Below, piece by piece: positions 42,398 through 51,093 of a DNA stretch of 64,000 nucleotides (its first letter is position 1; each line of letters opens with the position of its first letter). The notes beneath the pieces were generated by a model. That model was not told the DNA's origin. It worked only from the letters and a program-made list of their open reading frames with translations, and did not search any database. Location: positions 682,001 through 746,000 of the forward strand of contig NZ_JBAJNO010000008.1 in the NCBI RefSeq assembly GCF_036880985.1. Reading direction: 5' to 3'. Source of the stretch: Limibacter armeniacum (lineage in GTDB: Bacteria; Bacteroidota; Bacteroidia; Cytophagales; Flammeovirgaceae). The translations under genes were made by a program, and so were the position numbers.

Positions 42398-43123
42398 CTA
42401 GTATCCATTTTTTTCAAGCAGCTGGAGTGTGTGCTCAAGCCCTGATTTATTATCCCATCCTTGGTGACCGGGGATTATATATTTTCTCTTGGGATATTTC
42501 TTGATGACATTCTTGATGCTGTGTGCCCATTCCTGAAGGTTGGCATCGGCGGTGTTGCCTAGTCCTGTGCTTTCTGTACTTTTGATCAGGCAGCCACCGT
42601 ATAGGATTTTTTCTTTTCCGAACCAGATCACAATATTGTCTGGGGTGTGTCCTTCGCCTGCGTAGTAAGTTTCAAACTGATGGTTTCCGACTGTGAATAC
42701 TGTGTCTTTTGAAAATGTAAACTCAGGCAAGTCATTCCCTTCCTTTTTACAGAGCTCTAATGTTTGCTCGGTTGCGTAGGTGCGTACCCCTTTTTTCTTT
42801 AGTGTTTCTACCCCTGCGGTTCTGTCGTCATGGTAGTGTGTAGAAACTGAAAGTACCACTTCTTTTCCGTGTCGGTTTTTGATACTGTCCAACAATGGCT
42901 GAAGTTGTGTTTTGTCCCACGGTGTATCAATCAGTACGACTCCTTCTGAAGTGACTACATACATGCTGTTGGAGGGGAATGCTACTCCATTAAATGTATT
43001 GTAGGTGGTATAAACATAAAAGTCTCCAGTAAGCGGTGTAATTTCCAGGGGTTTTTCAGATTGTGCGCTTGCAAAAAAAAGAGCGCCAAAAAACAGTAAA
43101 AAAGTGAAGAGTGTTTTTTTCAT
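42398..43123 (-). CDS. Subclass B1 metallo-beta-lactamase
   Basis: The 241-residue exported enzyme (signal peptide 1-20, ending 'FASA') has the full set of B1 zinc ligands: His96-Tyr-His98-Asp-Asp100 ('STHYHDDRTAG'), His159 ('GEGHTPDNIVIWF'), Cys178 ('LYGGCLIKS') and His220 ('IIPGHQGW'). These correspond to standard positions 116/118/120, 196, 221 and 263. Lys181, after 'GGCLI', matches the substrate-carboxylate-binding Lys224. B1 enzymes hydrolyse penicillins, cephalosporins and carbapenems in the periplasm. The start at 43123 is chosen for the signal peptide. It is divergent from moaD and not next to a mobile element with a gene-capture system, so it is likely intrinsic. Confidence 0.93.
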   Translation of the reverse strand: MKKTLFTFLLFFGALFFASAQSEKPLEITPLTGDFYVYTTYNTFNGVAFPSNSMYVVTSEGVVLIDTPWDKTQLQPLLDSIKNRHGKEVVLSVSTHYHDDRTAGVETLKKKGVRTYATEQTLELCKKEGNDLPEFTFSKDTVFTVGNHQFETYYAGEGHTPDNIVIWFGKEKILYGGCLIKSTESTGLGNTADANLQEWAHSIKNVIKKYPKRKYIIPGHQGWDNKSGLEHTLQLLEKNGY

Positions 43124-43216
43124 GTTACAGGTATTATTGGCTTTGTACAAAATTTGAAGTACAATTTATTTATTTTCGTGAATGATGTAACTGTAAAAGT
43201 GAAAAATCCATTTATC

Positions 43217-43462
43217 ATGAATATTCAATTATTACTGTTTGGGATTGCCCGTGAAATTGTAGGGGAACAGCAGTTGGAAGTCAGTGTTTCTGAGGAGGGA
43301 GTCACGGTTGGAAAACTTAAAGAGGATCTTTACCAAAAATATCCTGAACTGGAAGCGTTGACCTCTTTGGCATTGGCCGTAAATCAGTCTTATGCAGAGG
43401 ATGACCAGCTTATTAAAGACAGAGATGAGGTGGCTTTGATTCCTCCGGTAAGTGGAGGGTGA
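43217..43462 (+). CDS. moaD: Molybdopterin synthase sulfur-carrier subunit
   Basis: The 81-residue ubiquitin-like protein starts 'MNIQLLLFGIAREIVGE' and ends 'VALIPPVSGG', with the C-terminal Gly-Gly that is adenylated and converted to thiocarboxylate. Length is typical of MoaD. The start at 43217 is preferred over an upstream TTG because homologous sequence begins there. moaE follows after 19 bp; together they form molybdopterin synthase. Confidence 0.94.
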   Translation: MNIQLLLFGIAREIVGEQQLEVSVSEEGVTVGKLKEDLYQKYPELEALTSLALAVNQSYAEDDQLIKDRDEVALIPPVSGG

Positions 43463-43481
43463 TTTTTTTTAATTAGAAACA

Positions 43482-43892
43482 ATGATGATAGCAATTAAGG
43501 AACAGATCAATATAGAAGAAGCGATACAGAGTGTATATGCCGATAATGCAGGAGGGGTAGATGTTTTTATCGGGAAAGTCCGTGACCAGACAAAAGGCAA
43601 GCAGGTGCTGGAGTTGGTTTTTGAAGCGTATGAACCGATGGCCATTTCTGAGATGAAAAAGATTGCTGAGCTAGCCAAGCAAAAATTTGAGATTAGCCAT
43701 ATAAGTATTGTCCATACGGTTGGTGTGAAAAAAGTTGGAGATACAGCTGTTGTTATTGCAGTGTCAGCTCCGCATCGTAAGGCAGCCTTTGCTGCCTGTG
43801 AATTTGCTATTGATACTTTAAAAGAGACCGTTCCAATCTGGAAAAGAGAGGTGTTTGAGGATGGGGATGTGTGGGTAGCTGCCCACCCGTAA
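43482..43892 (+). CDS. moaE: Molybdopterin synthase catalytic subunit
   Basis: The 136-residue protein has 'GGVDVFIGKVRDQTKGK', 'LVFEAYEPMA', 'VIAVSAPHRKAAFAACEFAI' and the catalytic 'KETVPIWKREVFEDG', all MoaE landmarks. It forms a heterotetramer with MoaD and transfers two sulfurs to cyclic pyranopterin monophosphate. The moaDE pair is about 17 kb from moaC/moeA, so the pathway genes are split here. Confidence 0.95.
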   Translation: MMIAIKEQINIEEAIQSVYADNAGGVDVFIGKVRDQTKGKQVLELVFEAYEPMAISEMKKIAELAKQKFEISHISIVHTVGVKKVGDTAVVIAVSAPHRKAAFAACEFAIDTLKETVPIWKREVFEDGDVWVAAHP

Positions 43893-44108
43893 AAAGAAAA
43901 GTTCGGATGATAAGGCAATTTTTTAGATGAAATAAGAAATTGGGTGGTTATCCGATGTCTATAAATATTGAAATTTGTCACGAAACTGATAACTTAAGTA
44001 TTCAGGACTGAAAACTGAAACAATCATTACTTCATTGACAGATCAGAAACAGCTATGAACTACTGTTCTGACAGAATATCCAAAGCACTATTTTAACCGA
44101 ATTACCGC

Positions 44109-46208
44109 ATGGTAGATCTTATAACTGAATACTCTCCCTGCTTTTTGCCGCTTTGTGTACTTGCCGGAACCGGCTTGGCATACCTGCTATATACGCAGAA
44201 AAATGTGCCTTGGAACATGACCTTAAACAAGGTGCTTTTTGCAGTTAGAGCCATCTTGCTTTCCCTGTTATTAATCCTGTTGTTGGGACCTTATGTAAAA
44301 AGCCGAAGAAATATCTATGAAAAACCTTCTGTGGTAATTGCTGTGGATAACTCCATGTCAATTCCATTGGTGACGGACTCTGCCGTGGTAGACAAAGCCT
44401 TGACGCAGCTGAAGTCTTTAGGTGAAAGCTTAAAAGGGGAAGACTATAATGTTGAGCTGAGGACTTTTGATGGTTTTGTAGAGGAAAAGGATTTCGGCTT
44501 GAACCTATTTGATAAGCAAACCTCTGACTTGAGTGGCATGCTTGGGCAAATACAGTCGCAATACGAAAACAAAAATCTGGCAGGTGTTGTACTGTTGACT
44601 GATGGTATTTACAATCAGGGCTTTTCTCCTTCTTATACACCATACAGCATGAATATTTATCCTGTTGGTATTGGTGATACACTCCCACAGACGGATGTCA
44701 ACCTGAAGGCTGTTTATAGCAATAAGATTACCTATACGGGGAATAAGTTTCCGATGGTGGCAGAGATTGCCAATACAGGTTTTGAAGGGAAAAAAGCGGA
44801 GGTAGAACTATTGCACAATGGGAAAATACTGGACCGTAAGTCTATCAGCTTTACGAAAAGAACAGATTTGCAGCAGGTGAAATTTTTGGCGGAGGCTAAA
44901 AAGAAAGGCATGCAACGTTTCCTTATCCGAATCAAGCCTTTGGAAGGGGAGTTTACTTCTGAGAACAACCAAAAGAATGTCTATATAGATGTTTTGGAGG
45001 GTAAAGAGAAAATCTTGCTGGTGGCGGCTTCTCCACATCCAGATATCAAGACCATCCGTAGTGCTGTAGAGAAAAACAAGAACTATGAGTTGCATGTCCA
45101 TATTCCGGGCATGAAAGGAGAGGGCTTGGAAGGATACAGCAAGAAAGAGAAATACGGACTGGCAATTATGCATCAGGTACCCGACAAAAGGGCTGTTGGA
45201 ACACAGGTAATGCGAGAGCTGAAAAAACGAGGTATCCCAATGTGGTTTATCGTAGGAGGGCAGTCTGATATCAATACCTTCAATCAGGAAAACAAACTAC
45301 TGACCTTACAGACTTCAGGCAATCAGAAAGATAATGTAACAGGTGTATTCAATACAGGATTTGACCTTTTTACTTTTGAGGATGAGAAAAAAGAAGTGGT
45401 CAGTAAACTGCCTCCTGTTTCGGTGCCTTTCGGTGAAGTGAAAGTTGGTGGTGGTGCGGACGTTATGATTTACCAGCGCGTGGGGAATATCAAAACCAAG
45501 AAACCTCTTTTGGTAGCAGGTGAGCAGAATGGATATAAAAGTGCTGTGATGTTGGGCGATGGTTTGTGGCTTTGGAGATTGCAGGAGTTTCTGTTTGATA
45601 AAAATCAGGAAGCGGTGGATGAGCTGATTGGCAAAATGGTACAGTATCTTGCGACAAAGGAAGACCGACGCAGGTTTAGGGTGTATCCTGTTGCTGAAGA
45701 GTTTTCGGATGCCGAAAGTGTGTTGTTCCAATCAGAGGTCTATAATGATATCTACGAACGTATCTTCGGACAGAAAATAGAATTGCAGATTACGAGTGAA
45801 GATGGGGAGACCAAGGCATATACTTTTGAAAATATCAGTGCCAACTTCAAGTATCCGGTTAATGACCTGAAGGAAGGTATCTATTCATATAAGGCTTCTA
45901 CTGTTTTGAATGGAAAAACGGAAACTTCTGAAGGACAGTTTACTGTAAAAGCAGTTCAGTTGGAAGCACTGAATACCACCGCAGATTTTAACCTGTTGCG
46001 CAATCTGGCAAACCAGTCAGGTGGTAAGTTTTATCAGGAGGGAGATCTTGCCGGTTTACAAAACCATTTGAAAAACGCAAAACCTGCTGATATTATCCAT
46101 ACACAGGAAAAGTATGAGGAGCTGAGTAGCCTTGAGTGGATTTTGGCGCTGTTGCTCGTTTTGGCAACTGTGGAGTGGGTAGTAAGAAAAGTAAAAGGAA
46201 GTTATTAG
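44109..46208 (+). CDS. Membrane VWA-domain protein, 699 residues
   Basis: Two N-terminal TM segments (about 12-29 and 42-62) precede a VWA-like domain with the MIDAS motif Asp80-Asn-Ser82-Met-Ser84 ('VIAVDNSMSI') and 'LLTDGIYNQG'. A long beta-rich region with a glutamine-amidotransferase-like part follows ('KILLVAASPHPDIKTIRSAV' to 'MWFIVGGQSD'), and a C-terminal TM at about 678-694. This arrangement is widespread in Bacteroidota as BatA-like membrane proteins; function is not established. Standing alone, without a MoxR ATPase next to it, its role is unclear. Confidence 0.82.
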   Translation: MVDLITEYSPCFLPLCVLAGTGLAYLLYTQKNVPWNMTLNKVLFAVRAILLSLLLILLLGPYVKSRRNIYEKPSVVIAVDNSMSIPLVTDSAVVDKALTQLKSLGESLKGEDYNVELRTFDGFVEEKDFGLNLFDKQTSDLSGMLGQIQSQYENKNLAGVVLLTDGIYNQGFSPSYTPYSMNIYPVGIGDTLPQTDVNLKAVYSNKITYTGNKFPMVAEIANTGFEGKKAEVELLHNGKILDRKSISFTKRTDLQQVKFLAEAKKKGMQRFLIRIKPLEGEFTSENNQKNVYIDVLEGKEKILLVAASPHPDIKTIRSAVEKNKNYELHVHIPGMKGEGLEGYSKKEKYGLAIMHQVPDKRAVGTQVMRELKKRGIPMWFIVGGQSDINTFNQENKLLTLQTSGNQKDNVTGVFNTGFDLFTFEDEKKEVVSKLPPVSVPFGEVKVGGGADVMIYQRVGNIKTKKPLLVAGEQNGYKSAVMLGDGLWLWRLQEFLFDKNQEAVDELIGKMVQYLATKEDRRRFRVYPVAEEFSDAESVLFQSEVYNDIYERIFGQKIELQITSEDGETKAYTFENISANFKYPVNDLKEGIYSYKASTVLNGKTETSEGQFTVKAVQLEALNTTADFNLLRNLANQSGGKFYQEGDLAGLQNHLKNAKPADIIHTQEKYEELSSLEWILALLLVLATVEWVVRKVKGSY

Positions 46209-46229
46209 TGTGATATTTATTGATATAAG

Positions 46230-46275
46230 ACAAGAGCCATACCGAGAGGTTATTTCGGAATGGCTCTTGTTTTTG
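46230..46275. terminator. Bidirectional terminator
   Basis: The 11-bp arms ACAAGAGCCAT / ATGGCTCTTGT extend inward by CCGA/TCGG and run into TTTTTG. It serves the VWA gene and possibly the convergent hydrolase gene. Confidence 0.83.
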
Positions 46276-46290
46276 TTTATGATTATTCTG

Positions 46291-47310
46291 TCAGTTTGTT
46301 TGGCTATTGCTGTGCTGTATCCATTCCGTATAAGCCCTTTCCCCAAAATAGCTATAGCCATCTTCTTCATGCTTGGTGGCTGAGAGCATTCCTTGTATAA
46401 ACCCATTCCGTTCTACCTGAACAGTGTGGAGGATTTCTCGTTTAGGGTTTTTCTTTAGCAAAATTTCTATTCTCTTGTCAAGTGCATAATATCGGATAAA
46501 CTCATCATCCTCTTCTTTGCTGAAACTGAAATGAGCCGACAGGTACTGTTGCATCATTTTGCTTCTGTACCATGTGCCTCCAGTCGCACTTACAATAGGT
46601 TTGTTGTTGTAAAGCGCCACACTGTCATTGTAAGCGATTACGGACAGTACATTTTCGTCTGAAGCGTTCAGCCAGCGGACGATTTTTTTACCGTACGCCT
46701 CTTCGTAGCCATAGTTGCTGTCCAGAAAAGAGATTCTTTTTACATATGTGGGTATTTCAGAGACACCGTCCAGATAGCTGAAGGTAAACCTGCCACCACC
46801 ACTGTGTCCTGTCAGGACTACTGTAGTTTCATATTCATGGAAGATATTTCTGACCGTGTCCACCATCTCTCCTATAAGTTGTGCGTGCTTTGGTTGGGAG
46901 GCTTTCCATACTGGCCAACTTTTTTGCGTGTTTTCCAGATAAACAATAACAAGGTTATACGCATCTGTATGTTGCCTGATAAACCTTGTTTGGGCACCAA
47001 TATGTTGGATGTCAAAGTGCCAGTCATCCTCAGGAGTGGTCAGCTTTCCGATGGTTTGTGCAGTAGTATTGCCATTTGGAAGTGCGAACATGGCAATATG
47101 GACAGGCAATGCTTTATCAAACTGTTCAGGTGAAGGAGCATTGATATGGATGCTTACTTCGGGATCAAAGCCAAATGTCAAGACCTGTTCACCAAAATGC
47201 GGACTGATGGTGAAGCCTGTCAGTTTTGTTTCTTGGGCAGAGAGGTTACTCAAAACCAGTAAGAAAACAAGGCAGGTAAATAAGGTGTGTGATCTTAGTT
47301 TTCCTTTCAT
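46291..47310 (-). CDS. Secreted alpha/beta hydrolase
   Basis: The 339-residue protein has a signal peptide (about residues 8-26, ending 'NLSAQ'). A nucleophile elbow is visible in 'VVLTGHSGGGRFTFSYL' (GHSGG), preceded by 'AYNLVIVYLEN', consistent with an alpha/beta hydrolase fold acting as esterase or peptidase. Catalytic Asp and His cannot be placed with certainty. The start at 47310 is chosen because it precedes the signal peptide; a longer frame upstream is unlikely to be used. Substrate unknown. Confidence 0.72.
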   Translation of the reverse strand: MKGKLRSHTLFTCLVFLLVLSNLSAQETKLTGFTISPHFGEQVLTFGFDPEVSIHINAPSPEQFDKALPVHIAMFALPNGNTTAQTIGKLTTPEDDWHFDIQHIGAQTRFIRQHTDAYNLVIVYLENTQKSWPVWKASQPKHAQLIGEMVDTVRNIFHEYETTVVLTGHSGGGRFTFSYLDGVSEIPTYVKRISFLDSNYGYEEAYGKKIVRWLNASDENVLSVIAYNDSVALYNNKPIVSATGGTWYRSKMMQQYLSAHFSFSKEEDDEFIRYYALDKRIEILLKKNPKREILHTVQVERNGFIQGMLSATKHEEDGYSYFGERAYTEWIQHSNSQTN

Positions 47311-47381
47311 GTTACAGTAGCAGTGTGAGAATAAGTTTTTGAAAAATATCATTATGTATAGAAACTTAGAAGCAGAAACAT

Positions 47382-47415
47382 AAAAAAAGGTCTTGCCATT
47401 GCTGGAAGACCTTTT
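47382..47415 (-). terminator. Terminator after rlmI
   Basis: Read on the minus strand, AAAAGGTCTTCC... pairs with ...GGCAAGACCTTTT and runs into seven T. Confidence 0.83.
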
Positions 47416-47435
47416 AATATAATTTGAATCAAATC

Positions 47436-48620
47436 TTATTCTACATACAATACCAAACCCTTCAGGTATTCATTCTCAGGGTGGTAAATGTTGATTGGGT
47501 GACAGTTTGGTTGCGTAGTTTGGTGTAGGATTCTGATATTTCTGTGAGCATCAGCCGCCGCACCAAATACAATTTTTCTGAAAAGGTCACGGTCAATTTT
47601 CTGTGAGCAGGAGAATGTAAATACAATTCCCCCCGGCTTGATCCTTCTGAATGCCTGTAGGTTTAGTTGTTTATAACCTTGTGCCGCTTTGGGTACTGCA
47701 CGTGCATTTTTGGCAAATGCAGGAGGATCAAGAATGATTACATCATAATCCGTTTCCATATTTTTCAGGAAGTTGAAAACATCATCAGCAAAGCCCTCGT
47801 GCTTTTCAGGAGCAAATCCATTTAGCGCCACATTCTCATCACAAAGGTCAACAGCCTTTTGAGAAACATCTACAGAATGTACCAATTCAGCGCCTTCTTT
47901 CAGTGCATACATACTGAAACCACCGCTATAGCTAAAAGTGTTTAGCACTTTTGCATCTTTACTGTAATGTCCTACTAAGTCTCTGGCATCACGTTGGTCA
48001 AGGAAAAAGCCTGTTTTCTGTCCTTCCTCAACATTGACCCAAAACTTCACCCCATTTTCAAGAACAGGTATCCTAACATCCCCTTCTTTTTGGGAAATCC
48101 ATCCTTTTTTAATGGAAACATCCTCAAGTCTGTGAGCAACTTCTTTGCTCTTGTTGTAAACATATGGGAAGCCCAGTTTTTCAAGCCCTTCCACAATAAA
48201 GTCAGCAATACGCTCAGTTCCTTTGATCAGTAATTGTACAGCAACAGTCTTGTCATATACATCAGCGATCAACCCTGGAAAGAAATCCCCTTCAGCGTGT
48301 ATAAGGCGGTAGCAGTTGGTCTGTTCATTGATGACAAACTTTTGTCTCATAGCAAAAGCGGAGGCAATCTTGTTATGCCAGTAAGCCTTGTCTGTAACCG
48401 GCATTTCATCACGGGTATATTCAAATACACGGCAAATGATCTGGTTACCTGGCGCATAGAATCCATAACCGATCAGTCCACCATCCTGATTGCGGACTTC
48501 TACGATTTCACCATTCTCTACATCATGAGGCATTTTGGCTACTGCACCTGAGAAAATCCATGGGTGGCGATTGTTCATCGCTCTTTCCTTACCCTTCTTT
48601 ATGATTATCTGTTTCAACAT
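47436..48620 (-). CDS. rlmI: 23S rRNA (cytosine-C5) methyltransferase, RlmI type
   Basis: The 394-residue protein has an N-terminal PUA domain ('IIKKGKERAMNNRHPWIFSG') and a C-terminal Rossmann methyltransferase domain with 'AKVLNTFSYSGGFSMYAL' (SAM loop) and 'YDVIILDPPAFAKN' (the motif IV 'DPPxF'). 'FTFSCSQKIDRDLF' supplies the catalytic Cys region of motif VI. Family members methylate C1962 of 23S rRNA. The gene is monocistronic with a good promoter ahead and a terminator behind. Confidence 0.92.
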   Translation of the reverse strand: MLKQIIIKKGKERAMNNRHPWIFSGAVAKMPHDVENGEIVEVRNQDGGLIGYGFYAPGNQIICRVFEYTRDEMPVTDKAYWHNKIASAFAMRQKFVINEQTNCYRLIHAEGDFFPGLIADVYDKTVAVQLLIKGTERIADFIVEGLEKLGFPYVYNKSKEVAHRLEDVSIKKGWISQKEGDVRIPVLENGVKFWVNVEEGQKTGFFLDQRDARDLVGHYSKDAKVLNTFSYSGGFSMYALKEGAELVHSVDVSQKAVDLCDENVALNGFAPEKHEGFADDVFNFLKNMETDYDVIILDPPAFAKNARAVPKAAQGYKQLNLQAFRRIKPGGIVFTFSCSQKIDRDLFRKIVFGAAADAHRNIRILHQTTQPNCHPINIYHPENEYLKGLVLYVE

Positions 48621-48641
48621 ATTGCTCTGAATTTAACCGCG

Positions 48642-48649
48642 CAAAGGTA
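48642..48649 (-). promoter_or_regulatory. Bacteroidota-type -7 box (TACCTTTG) for rlmI
   Basis: The minus-strand TACCTTTG matches the TAnnTTTG consensus and lies 22 bp from the start codon. The -33 TTG element is weak. The paralogous phosphatase genes carry the related TATCTTGC ahead of their starts. Confidence 0.6.
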
Positions 48650-48843
48650 CAAAAAAGACATGAGAGATTATTGAATGGCTCAGTCAGTAAATCTGTTCTT
48701 AGATTATTAGGAACATTCTAGGGGTAGAAAGTAAACCGAAATCTGCAGTGAAGCCCCTTTATCTATGAAACATGTAATGTTATTGTAATCAGATTGCATA
48801 TGATTTTTATTATCTTGCGAGGACTTTAATAATCCTAACAAAT

Positions 48844-50889
48844 ATGAAAAACTTTCTGACCGTACTGATCTGTACCCTTATTTCTTTCGGTCAATTACTT
48901 GCTCAGTCCAACTTGACTAAAGAACTGAATACAGAAGAACAACTGTCAGCCTATTTTAAAGAGTTGGATGCAAAAGTATTTGAATATATCTATCACGATT
49001 ATGATAGTGCAGCTCATTATGCAGAAGAGTTGGTGTCTTCCGCTATTACTTTCAATAAACCCTTGATCGAAGCCAACGGCTATAACATCATATCCTCTAT
49101 TTACAATCAGAAAGGTGACTATATCAAAAGTCTTGAGTTTAAGTTCAAGGCGCTCAATCGCTACAAAGAGATATCATACCATAGTGGTCGTGCCATTATG
49201 CACAATAATATAGGGGTGTATTATTTTAGGCAAGAGCAGTACGATCAGGCCAAGACCCATTATAGGGAAGCAATAGCCCTGCTGAACCAGTACAAAGGGG
49301 ATTCCAGCTTTAGAAGCGTTGCGACTTGGGAGGCATTTATGTCAGATTATTCACTGAATCTTGGCGAGGTATTGACTGTCCAAAAACAGTATAAAGAAGC
49401 AAGGGAGTATGAAATGGAAGCCTTGCGATTTGCCGAAAAACACGACCTGCAAATAAATAAAGCCTATATCTATGGAATTCTAGGGCAAATAGATGCAGCT
49501 GAAGAAAGTTATCCCGAAGCATTGAGTATGATGGATTCAGCCATTATGATGTTTGAACAGGAGGGAGACTTGTATGCTGTTGCAGAATACCAACTGAAAA
49601 AAGGGGATGTGTTGCAGCAAGATGGGAAAATCATTTCTGCTATTGCTTCATATGAAAAGGGACTGGAATTGGCTCAACAGGTAGGCGCATTGGAGTGGGA
49701 AAAAACAGCTAACGCGCAACTGGCTATTTTGCATGCTGCCCGTAAAGATTTTGAAAAAGCCTACTATGCCCACAATGCTTATATGACTGCCAAAGACTCA
49801 TTGTTGAATGAGTCTACCATGCATCGTTTGTCTGAGTTGGAGACCAAGTATGAAAGTGAGAAAAAGGAAGCCCAGATTCTACTTCTTGAAAAAGACAAGG
49901 AGCAGCAGTTTTATATGTTATGTGCTGGAGCTGGCTTTTTGTTGTTGGTGATTCTTTCAGCTGCGTTTATCCTGAAAGCCAACCGTCGGATCCGTTTGGC
50001 TTATTGGCAGATCCATGAAAAGAATATGGAAATTGAGCAGCAGGCTGAAGAAATTACAATGCAGCGAGATGCTATTGAGGAAAAAAGTGATTTGCTGGAG
50101 CAGCAGAATAACAGCATTAAGGCTAGTATCAGTTATGCGCAACGAATACAGCAGGCGATGTTGGTCTCTTTAGAGGAGATGCAGCGAAAAGTCAATGACT
50201 GTTTTGTGCTGTTCAAACCTAAAGATGTCGTTAGTGGAGACTTTTATTACTTTACGGAGTTGCATAAGGAAGGACGTCCACTGCGTATTGTTGCAGCTGT
50301 AGACTGTACAGGACATGGAGTTCCGGGAGCGTTTATGTCATTGATCAGTAACAGTTTGCTTAACGAGATTATCCATAGTAAACATATAACCTCTCCTGCT
50401 GAAATTCTGACTGAGTTGGACCGAAGTATTCGCCAAACCTTGAAACAAAGTGATTCGGGTAACCGTGATGGAATGGACATCGCACTCTGTTGTATTGATG
50501 AGCAGAATAAGGTCCTGACTTATGCAGGCGCTAAAAATCCTTTGCTGTACTTTAAGCATGGAATTCTGCATCAGGTGAAGGGAGACCGCAATACGATCGG
50601 TGGGCATTATATGAAAACAAGGCCAGTGAGGTTTACCAATCACATTATTTCATTGGATGCTCCGGTTAAGTTTTACTTGTTTTCTGATGGTTACCAAGAC
50701 CAGTTTGGAGGTAGCATGCAGAAGAAGTTTATGCTTTGTAAGTTCAAGCAGTTGCTTGAGGAAGTATGTGATAAACCTTTTATGGAGCAGCAGCAGGTAT
50801 TACAAGAAACGCTTGAATACTGGATGGAGGAAGGTAACGAGAAGCAGATTGATGATATATTGGTTATGGGACTTGTAGTTGGAGCATAA
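48844..50889 (+). CDS. TPR-TM-coiled-coil-SpoIIE phosphatase 1
   Basis: The 681-residue protein has a signal peptide (1-20), several TPR-like repeats (about 80-330) facing the periplasm, one TM at about 356-377, a coiled coil ('EKNMEIEQQAEEITMQRD', 393-430), and a cytoplasmic PP2C/SpoIIE Ser/Thr phosphatase domain (about 440-680). Metal-binding Asp residues are visible in 'VSGDFYYF', 'AAVDCTGHGVPGAFMS' and 'GMDIALCC'; 'LYLFSDGYQDQFGG'-like 'FSDGYQDQFGG' ends the site. It probably senses periplasmic signals through TPRs and dephosphorylates a cytoplasmic target, perhaps an anti-sigma antagonist. It shares the layout and most of the C-terminal half with the next gene. Confidence 0.9.
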   Translation: MKNFLTVLICTLISFGQLLAQSNLTKELNTEEQLSAYFKELDAKVFEYIYHDYDSAAHYAEELVSSAITFNKPLIEANGYNIISSIYNQKGDYIKSLEFKFKALNRYKEISYHSGRAIMHNNIGVYYFRQEQYDQAKTHYREAIALLNQYKGDSSFRSVATWEAFMSDYSLNLGEVLTVQKQYKEAREYEMEALRFAEKHDLQINKAYIYGILGQIDAAEESYPEALSMMDSAIMMFEQEGDLYAVAEYQLKKGDVLQQDGKIISAIASYEKGLELAQQVGALEWEKTANAQLAILHAARKDFEKAYYAHNAYMTAKDSLLNESTMHRLSELETKYESEKKEAQILLLEKDKEQQFYMLCAGAGFLLLVILSAAFILKANRRIRLAYWQIHEKNMEIEQQAEEITMQRDAIEEKSDLLEQQNNSIKASISYAQRIQQAMLVSLEEMQRKVNDCFVLFKPKDVVSGDFYYFTELHKEGRPLRIVAAVDCTGHGVPGAFMSLISNSLLNEIIHSKHITSPAEILTELDRSIRQTLKQSDSGNRDGMDIALCCIDEQNKVLTYAGAKNPLLYFKHGILHQVKGDRNTIGGHYMKTRPVRFTNHIISLDAPVKFYLFSDGYQDQFGGSMQKKFMLCKFKQLLEEVCDKPFMEQQQVLQETLEYWMEEGNEKQIDDILVMGLVVGA

Positions 50890-50917
50890 GCTTTGAAACA
50901 AGAGATAACTCCTTAAG

Positions 50918-50949
50918 CCACCTCTTTTTAAGTGAAGAGGTGGTTTTTT
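50918..50949 (+). terminator. Terminator after phosphatase 1
   Basis: Arms CCACCTCTT / AAGAGGTGG with an 8-nt loop, followed by a T run; separates the two paralogs. Confidence 0.85.
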
Positions 50950-51093
50950 ATTTCCAAATTATTTGAATGAATTTTACTATTTGTTTAAAAATGTTACCAA
51001 TTTATAGTATATGTAATTAAAATAATTCAAATTAAACACGAAATAATTATAAGCTAAAAACTTATTATCTTGCACCCGATAAACTAACTATAG

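Noticed and set aside
42398..43123. Recent capture of the lactamase by the neighbouring IS110
   Set aside because: The IS ends about 540 bp away beyond another gene, the lactamase has chromosomal composition and no flanking repeats.
44245..44688. 147-codon minus-strand frame
   Set aside because: Antisense to the membrane VWA gene, whose MIDAS motif and TM segments are clear.
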